Assembly: GCA_016342745.1 (NCBI GenBank)
Contig: JAEINT010000008.1
Coordinates: 62,001 to 126,000, forward strand
Direction: 5' to 3'
Length of the DNA: 64,000 nt
Source: Labilibaculum sp.
Lineage (GTDB): Bacteria; Bacteroidota; Bacteroidia; Bacteroidales; Marinifilaceae
Shown: piece after piece, positions 59,940-64,000 of the stretch
Layout of the letters: every line of letters begins with the position of its first letter
Numbering within the stretch: the first letter of the stretch is position 1
Program-made: the position numbers and the translations under genes
The notes under the pieces: model-generated
Seen by the model: the letters and a program-made list of their open reading frames with translations, nothing else
The model's database searches: none
What the model was told of the DNA's origin: nothing

Positions 59940-61055
59940 TTATTTTTTAGAATAATCTTTATAAATCGCTTTTTTGAATGCTACCCAATGTGCATCCGTC
60001 ATTCTATCGGGTGTAAACAAACAGATTCCTGTTGCTCCATTCACCATCGATTCTCTAATTGCTTCTGCCATTTCTTCCGGCAATAAACCATGATTTTCCG
60101 GATCTGCTTCTTTTGCTTTCGAATCTGGTTTTGGACAAATAAACAAACCACTATATACCGGTTTTTGTCCATTTAAACTTTCAGATGATTCTTTGCACAT
60201 TTTTCCAATCCATTCGGTTCCTTCCAAGTAAAAATCGTTATAGTTCATGGGCAAAAATGCATCTAAATTCCACTGATCCCATTCCTGACGAACCATTTTC
60301 ACTGCATGTGAATGTGGCCCAGGAAAAACTGCTGCGGTAATTTCTTTCCCTTGTGCATGTACATCTTCCACCAAGCGATTTACCATTTTTGTAATTAAAT
60401 CTTGACGAAATTTTTTCCATTCTTTTATTTCACGAGCTTCTGATTGATCTGCTATTTCAATTCCTGATTTAGCTTTAAAATCAGCTTTACATTTATCGCA
60501 ATAGCAATAATCAAATTCAGGATATTCTTTATCCATAATTAAATCATACTTCTCCCAAAGACCCTTTGCCAAAATTACATCCGGATAACGGATATAATCC
60601 AAATGCACCCCATCTACTTCAGGTAAAGCAGCAATGCTAGTATATAAATTAGATAGATATTGGTAAACCTCTTCTTTATTTGGACACAAAAAAGTATAAT
60701 GATCTACATAAGCTGGTTTGTCATAGGCCGATTCTCCATTTCCATTTACAGCATATAAATCAGGAGAAATATTCTTATCCTTTCCCTGAACCATAGTTGG
60801 AATCCAAGTATGAAACTCTAGTCCTGCTTCTTTTGCAATTTTCCCCACTCGTTGATATACCGCAAGATCATGTCCTCCATTGTACATCAATCCATCAATT
60901 CCTTTTTCCTTTAAATCCGCAAAATTGGCTTTTAATTCAATATCCGTAGCTTCACCAGGACCTCCTAGCCATGCAAAACATGGAACTTTTGTTGTTGATT
61001 TTGTTCCACACGAAACCAATACAAATAGTGCAAAAACAGCAAGTAACTTGTTCAT
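59940..61055 (-). CDS. GHL10-like family 10 glycosylhydrolase lipoprotein
   Basis: The start at the ATG at 61055 gives 371 residues with a proper lipoprotein signal (LLAVFALFVLVSCG); the open frame begins 24 codons earlier but that lead is not hydrophobic. The mature protein is a TIM-barrel of the family 10-like (GHL10) group, shown by the hallmark GVHLDYIRYP (about 170-180), FHTWIPTM and AAVFPGPHS. A Cys-rich CYCDKCKADF segment (about 205-214) is typical of several such lipoproteins, probably a small metal site. It should hydrolyse or bind a glycan at the surface; the substrate is unknown. It is monocistronic and convergent with the STAS-like gene. Confidence 0.78.
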   Translation of the reverse strand: MNKLLAVFALFVLVSCGTKSTTKVPCFAWLGGPGEATDIELKANFADLKEKGIDGLMYNGGHDLAVYQRVGKIAKEAGLEFHTWIPTMVQGKDKNISPDLYAVNGNGESAYDKPAYVDHYTFLCPNKEEVYQYLSNLYTSIAALPEVDGVHLDYIRYPDVILAKGLWEKYDLIMDKEYPEFDYCYCDKCKADFKAKSGIEIADQSEAREIKEWKKFRQDLITKMVNRLVEDVHAQGKEITAAVFPGPHSHAVKMVRQEWDQWNLDAFLPMNYNDFYLEGTEWIGKMCKESSESLNGQKPVYSGLFICPKPDSKAKEADPENHGLLPEEMAEAIRESMVNGATGICLFTPDRMTDAHWVAFKKAIYKDYSKK

Positions 61056-61142
61056 AGTACTTTTAATAAAAATTGAAATGTGGCTTTGGAATACACGGCA
61101 AATATAAACAAATAAGTAATTACACATTCATTAATTAACAAA

Positions 61143-61174
61143 TTGATACCATATCATTTGAAATTGTATCTTTG
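61143..61174 (+). promoter_or_regulatory. Promoter of rlmD
   Basis: TTG at 61143-61145, a 21-base spacer and a perfect TATCTTTG at 61167-61174. It overlaps the upstream TTG codon of the open frame at 61172, so the true translation start must lie downstream. Confidence 0.75.
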
Positions 61175-61201
61175 TGCCCATATTTAAAAACAATTGTACT
61201 C

Positions 61202-62611
61202 GTGGGAAGAAATAGAAAGAAAAAACCACTTCTGGAGAATGTGCTAATAGAGAAGTTAGCTGCCGAAGGTAAGGCGATTGGTAAAGTTGATGACAAAATT
61301 GTATTTGTTACCAATGTAATACCAGGCGATGTTGTTGATGTTCAAGTCAACAAAAAGCGTAAAAACTTTATGGAAGGCTACCCTGTTGCTTTTCACAAAC
61401 ATTCTCCAATGAAAATTGAAGCATTTTGTGAGCACTTTGGTGTTTGTGGCGGTTGTAAATGGCAACACCTTCCTTACGAAGAGCAATTAAAATTCAAACA
61501 ACAAGAAGTAATTGACAATTTAGAGCGACTTGGAAAGGTTGAACTTCCTGTGGTTAATGATATTCTTCCTTCGGAAAAAACAGAATTCTATCGTAATAAA
61601 TTAGAATTTACTTTTTCGAATAAAAGATATCTTACAAATGAAGAAATTGCACTAGGAGACGAAATTATTAGAACACCAGCTGTTGGTTTCCACGTCCCTA
61701 AATTATTCGATAAGGTAGTAGATGTGAACAAGTGTCATTTGCAGCCAGAACCATCGAATGCGATTCGTTTAGCAATTAAGGAATATGCCTTTGCCAATGA
61801 CTTAAGCTTTTTTGATATTAGAAATCAGGAAGGATTTTTAAGAACATTAGTTGTTAGAACTTCAACAACTGGCGAATGCATGATAATTGTAGTTTTTTTC
61901 CATGAAGATGTTGAAAAACGCGAAGCTTTAATGAATCACTTGGCCGAGAAATTCCCAGAAATCACGTCTCTTATATATGTGATTAATGAGAAAGCTAATG
62001 ATTCCATTACTGATCAAGACATGATTTTATTCAAAGGACAAGATCATATTTTTGAACAAATGGAAGGTTTAAAATTCAAAATTGGGCCTAAATCATTCTA
62101 TCAAACCAATTCTGAACAAGCTTACAATTTATATTGCAAAACTCGTGAGTTTGCAGAGTTAACAGGTGACGAAATTGTCTACGATCTATATACAGGAACA
62201 GGAACCATTGCCAACTTTGTTGCTAAGCAAGCTAAAAAAGTGATTGGTATTGAGTATGTTCCCGAAGCAATTGCTGATGCAAAAGTAAATTCTGAAATTA
62301 ATGGCATAGACAATACTGAATTCTTTGCTGGTGACATGAAAAATGTTCTTACAAAAGAATTTATTGAGTTACATGGGCAACCAGACACAATAATTGTGGA
62401 TCCTCCAAGAGCAGGAATGCACGCTGATGTTGTAGAAACCATTCTTCAAGCAGCTCCAAAACGCATTGTTTATGTAAGTTGTAATTCTGCAACTCAAGCT
62501 CGCGATTTGTCTTTAATGGATGCCGCATACAAAATTACAAAAGTTCAGGCTGTTGATATGTTTCCGCACACACATCATGTGGAGAATATAGTACAGATGG
62601 AAAAAAGATAA
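61202..62611 (+). CDS. rlmD: 23S rRNA (uracil-5)-methyltransferase RlmD-like
   Basis: The chosen start is a GTG at 61202 (469 residues); the frame is open back to a TTG at 61172, but this lies in the promoter box. A TRAM RNA-binding domain (about 8-65: VLIEKLAAEGKAIGKVDDKIVFVTNVIPGD) is followed by Fe-S ligands in EAFCEHFGVCGGCKWQH (about 82-98) and, further on, VNKCHLQP, then the methyltransferase core with YDLYTGTGTIANF (SAM) and VDPPRAGMHADV. The catalytic Cys is C427 in YVSCNSATQARDL. The enzyme makes m5U1939 in 23S rRNA; the family also includes close tRNA/rRNA relatives (RlmCD), so the exact target could differ. Confidence 0.88.
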   Translation: MGRNRKKKPLLENVLIEKLAAEGKAIGKVDDKIVFVTNVIPGDVVDVQVNKKRKNFMEGYPVAFHKHSPMKIEAFCEHFGVCGGCKWQHLPYEEQLKFKQQEVIDNLERLGKVELPVVNDILPSEKTEFYRNKLEFTFSNKRYLTNEEIALGDEIIRTPAVGFHVPKLFDKVVDVNKCHLQPEPSNAIRLAIKEYAFANDLSFFDIRNQEGFLRTLVVRTSTTGECMIIVVFFHEDVEKREALMNHLAEKFPEITSLIYVINEKANDSITDQDMILFKGQDHIFEQMEGLKFKIGPKSFYQTNSEQAYNLYCKTREFAELTGDEIVYDLYTGTGTIANFVAKQAKKVIGIEYVPEAIADAKVNSEINGIDNTEFFAGDMKNVLTKEFIELHGQPDTIIVDPPRAGMHADVVETILQAAPKRIVYVSCNSATQARDLSLMDAAYKITKVQAVDMFPHTHHVENIVQMEKR

Positions 62612-62633
62612 GATACTTTATCTTACCAATAAT

Positions 62634-62665
62634 AAAACCCCAAGCTAAAAGACTTGGGGTTTTTT
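62634..62665 (+). terminator. Intrinsic terminator of rlmD
   Basis: A perfect 11-bp stem AAAACCCCAAG with its complement and an 8-base loop is followed by T to 62665. Confidence 0.92.
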
Positions 62666-62880
62666 GTTTAAGCGCAAGTCTTAAATTCGGATTGAATAGT
62701 AAGTGAATTGTGCAATCTGCTAAAACACAAATCTACTCTACATTCAATTTCCAATTATATACACCACCCTTCCTCAAAACTTAAATTGCATATTACCAAT
62801 TAGTTGACTAACTTAGATCTTAACATCTTATTTAACCAAACAATTAGAAAGCCAAATTCTAACACACAACTATAAAAAAT

Positions 62881-64000
62881 ATGAAGAGTCTTAAATTTCA
62901 AACTCGTCTTATTATCGGGTTTTCAATCATTCTATTTTTTAGTTTCACGATTGGAATTACCTCATTTGTTATGGTTAAAAACATAGGTAATAGCACTGAG
63001 GCAATCTACAAACATCCTTTTACTGTTAGTAATTCAGTAAAAGACATCAATATTGGCATTAATGCAATTCACCGTTCAATGAAAGATGTTGTTTTAGCAA
63101 ATGACACAGAACAATTACATCAATCAATAAATTTAGTAAATCAATACGATAAAGAAATTAAAAATGCGTTTTCCTTAGTTTCAGAACGTTTTCTTGGCGA
63201 CAAAAAAATTGTAAAAGATACCTATAAAACCTATACGAAATGGAAAATAATTAGAAATGAAGTAATTTTCCTGAAATCAAATGGAAATGATATTGAGGCA
63301 GCTAATATTACTCGAGATAAAGGTGCTGTTCATGTGAATTTATTATTTCAAAAAACAAAAATATTAACTGATTTTGCACAAAGTAAGGCAGATGAATTTC
63401 GTCTTGAATCTTTAAAACATAGTAAAAACAGTAGGTTTATACTTCTTCTGATCATTTCAATAATACTGCCTCTTAGTACCATATCTGCCTTTATTATATC
63501 AAAAAGTATTTCTCAACCAATTCATATTTTCATACAAGATTTAAGAACACTTTACAAAAAAGAAGGTATCTCGGAGAATAACTTTCAAGATAAAAGTGAA
63601 CAAGAAATTTTAACAGAAACTATTCTTGAATTGAAACAAGCATACGGTGAACTAAAAGATTTTAATATCGAATTGGACAATAAAATTGACCTTCGTACTC
63701 AAGAATTAAAAGTTGCAAAAGAACAGGCTGAAGAAAGTGAGCAACTTAAATCAGCTTTTTTAGCAAATATGTCTCATGAAATTAGAACGCCTTTAAATTC
63801 AATTCTTGGATTTTCTGAATTCCTAAAAAAAGAAGACCTAGCCAAGGCTAAAAAAAACCTATATTTAAATATAATACAATCGGGAGGACAAAGATTACTA
63901 ACGATTATTTCTGATATCGTTGACATCTCAAAAATTGATGCTGGACAATTTAATCTTTGCTACGAAACATGTCAATTAAACAGATTAATTGATGATCTTT
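62881..64000 (+). CDS. Sensor histidine kinase, C-terminus cut by window edge
   Basis: The frame opens at an ATG at 62881 and stays open to the right edge, so 373 residues are visible. The order is a first transmembrane helix (about 9-32), a periplasmic four-helix-bundle-type sensor (about 33-180, rich in Asn, Lys and Glu), a second helix (about 183-205), a short HAMP-like and coiled-coil linker (about 210-290; [19 protein letters not shown]), and a HisKA domain with phospho-acceptor H299 in [15 protein letters not shown]. The ATPase domain, and possibly a receiver, lie beyond the window. The ligand is unknown; the sensor resembles chemoreceptor-type four-helix domains. It is preceded by the rlmD terminator, so it is an independent transcript. 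Confidence 0.9.
   Translation, partial: MKSLKFQTRLIIGFSIILFFSFTIGITSFVMVKNIGNSTEAIYKHPFTVSNSVKDINIGINAIHRSMKDVVLANDTEQLHQSINLVNQYDKEIKNAFSLVSERFLGDKKIVKDTYKTYTKWKIIRNEVIFLKSNGNDIEAANITRDKGAVHVNLLFQKTKILTDFAQSKADEFRLESLKHSKNSRFILLLIISIILPLSTISAFIISKSISQPIHIFIQDLRTLYKKEGISENNFQDKSEQEILTETILELKQAYGELKDFNIELDNKIDLRTQELKVAKEQAEESEQLKSAFLANMSHEIRTPLNSILGFSEFLKKEDLAKAKKNLYLNIIQSGGQRLLTIISDIVDISKIDAGQFNLCYETCQLNRLIDDL

Overview
This is a 64 kb chromosomal window from an A+T-rich member of the Bacteroidota. The evidence is a SusC/SusD pair, a hybrid two-component system of the polysaccharide-utilisation type, many lipoprotein signals, and repeated promoters of the form TTTG, about 19 to 21 bases, then TAnnTTTG, which is the primary-sigma pattern of this phylum. 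Multihaem cytochrome, Tat-exported oxidoreductase and M64 peptidase genes would fit an environmental, perhaps marine, lineage such as the Marinilabiliales; that placement is inference. I found no rRNA, tRNA, CRISPR array, prophage or insertion sequence.

Region 1 (1-15.8 kb) is the accessory part. A minus-strand operon encodes a discoidin-type lipoprotein, SusC, SusD and a DUF3472/discoidin lipoprotein; a secreted metalloprotease gene runs off the left edge. Divergent from it is an overlapping plus-strand operon: hybrid histidine kinase/AraC regulator, a four-haem NapC/NrfH-type cytochrome fused to a formylglycine-enzyme-like domain, and a Tat-exported Gfo/Idh/MocA oxidoreductase. A 21-bp-spaced direct repeat lies between the operons. 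No classical glycoside hydrolase is visible, and the mixture of glycan uptake and periplasmic redox is the most unusual system in the window.

Region 2 (15.9-34.5 kb) holds two DNA repair helicases (UvrD-like and MrfA-like), dipeptidase PepD, a DUF2062 protein, a D-threonine-aldolase-like enzyme, nicotinate phosphoribosyltransferase, three tandem paralogous MFS transporters each with its own terminator, an FNR-type flavoprotein, RlmN and a LacI regulator. Around 30.9-31.2 kb an unassigned stretch carries several strong hairpins ending in a minus-strand terminator, a candidate small RNA.

Region 3 (34.5-48 kb) begins with a decayed gene fragment and a structured dispersed repeat whose second copy lies at 22.9 kb. 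It continues with an XRE/S24 regulator, EamA and CDF transporters, a 5'-nucleotidase split into two genes, DNA polymerase IV, a MATE transporter, MnmD, three peptidyl-prolyl isomerases, a DUF3127 protein with an SSB-like tail, and an ECF sigma factor with a membrane partner. The sigma gene and its divergent neighbour carry matching ECF-type promoters.

Region 4 (48-64 kb) has an M64 peptidase, an MscS-type channel, a PQ-loop protein, a chalcone-isomerase-like protein, a KAS III-like enzyme, a membrane-anchored reductive-dehalogenase-like Fe-S protein, RlmB, a DUF418 protein, an ABC-F ATPase, a stand-alone AAA ATPase, a STAS-like protein, a GHL10-like lipoprotein, RlmD and a histidine kinase cut by the right edge. 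Most of regions 2 to 4 is ordinary core genome with short operons and clear intrinsic terminators.
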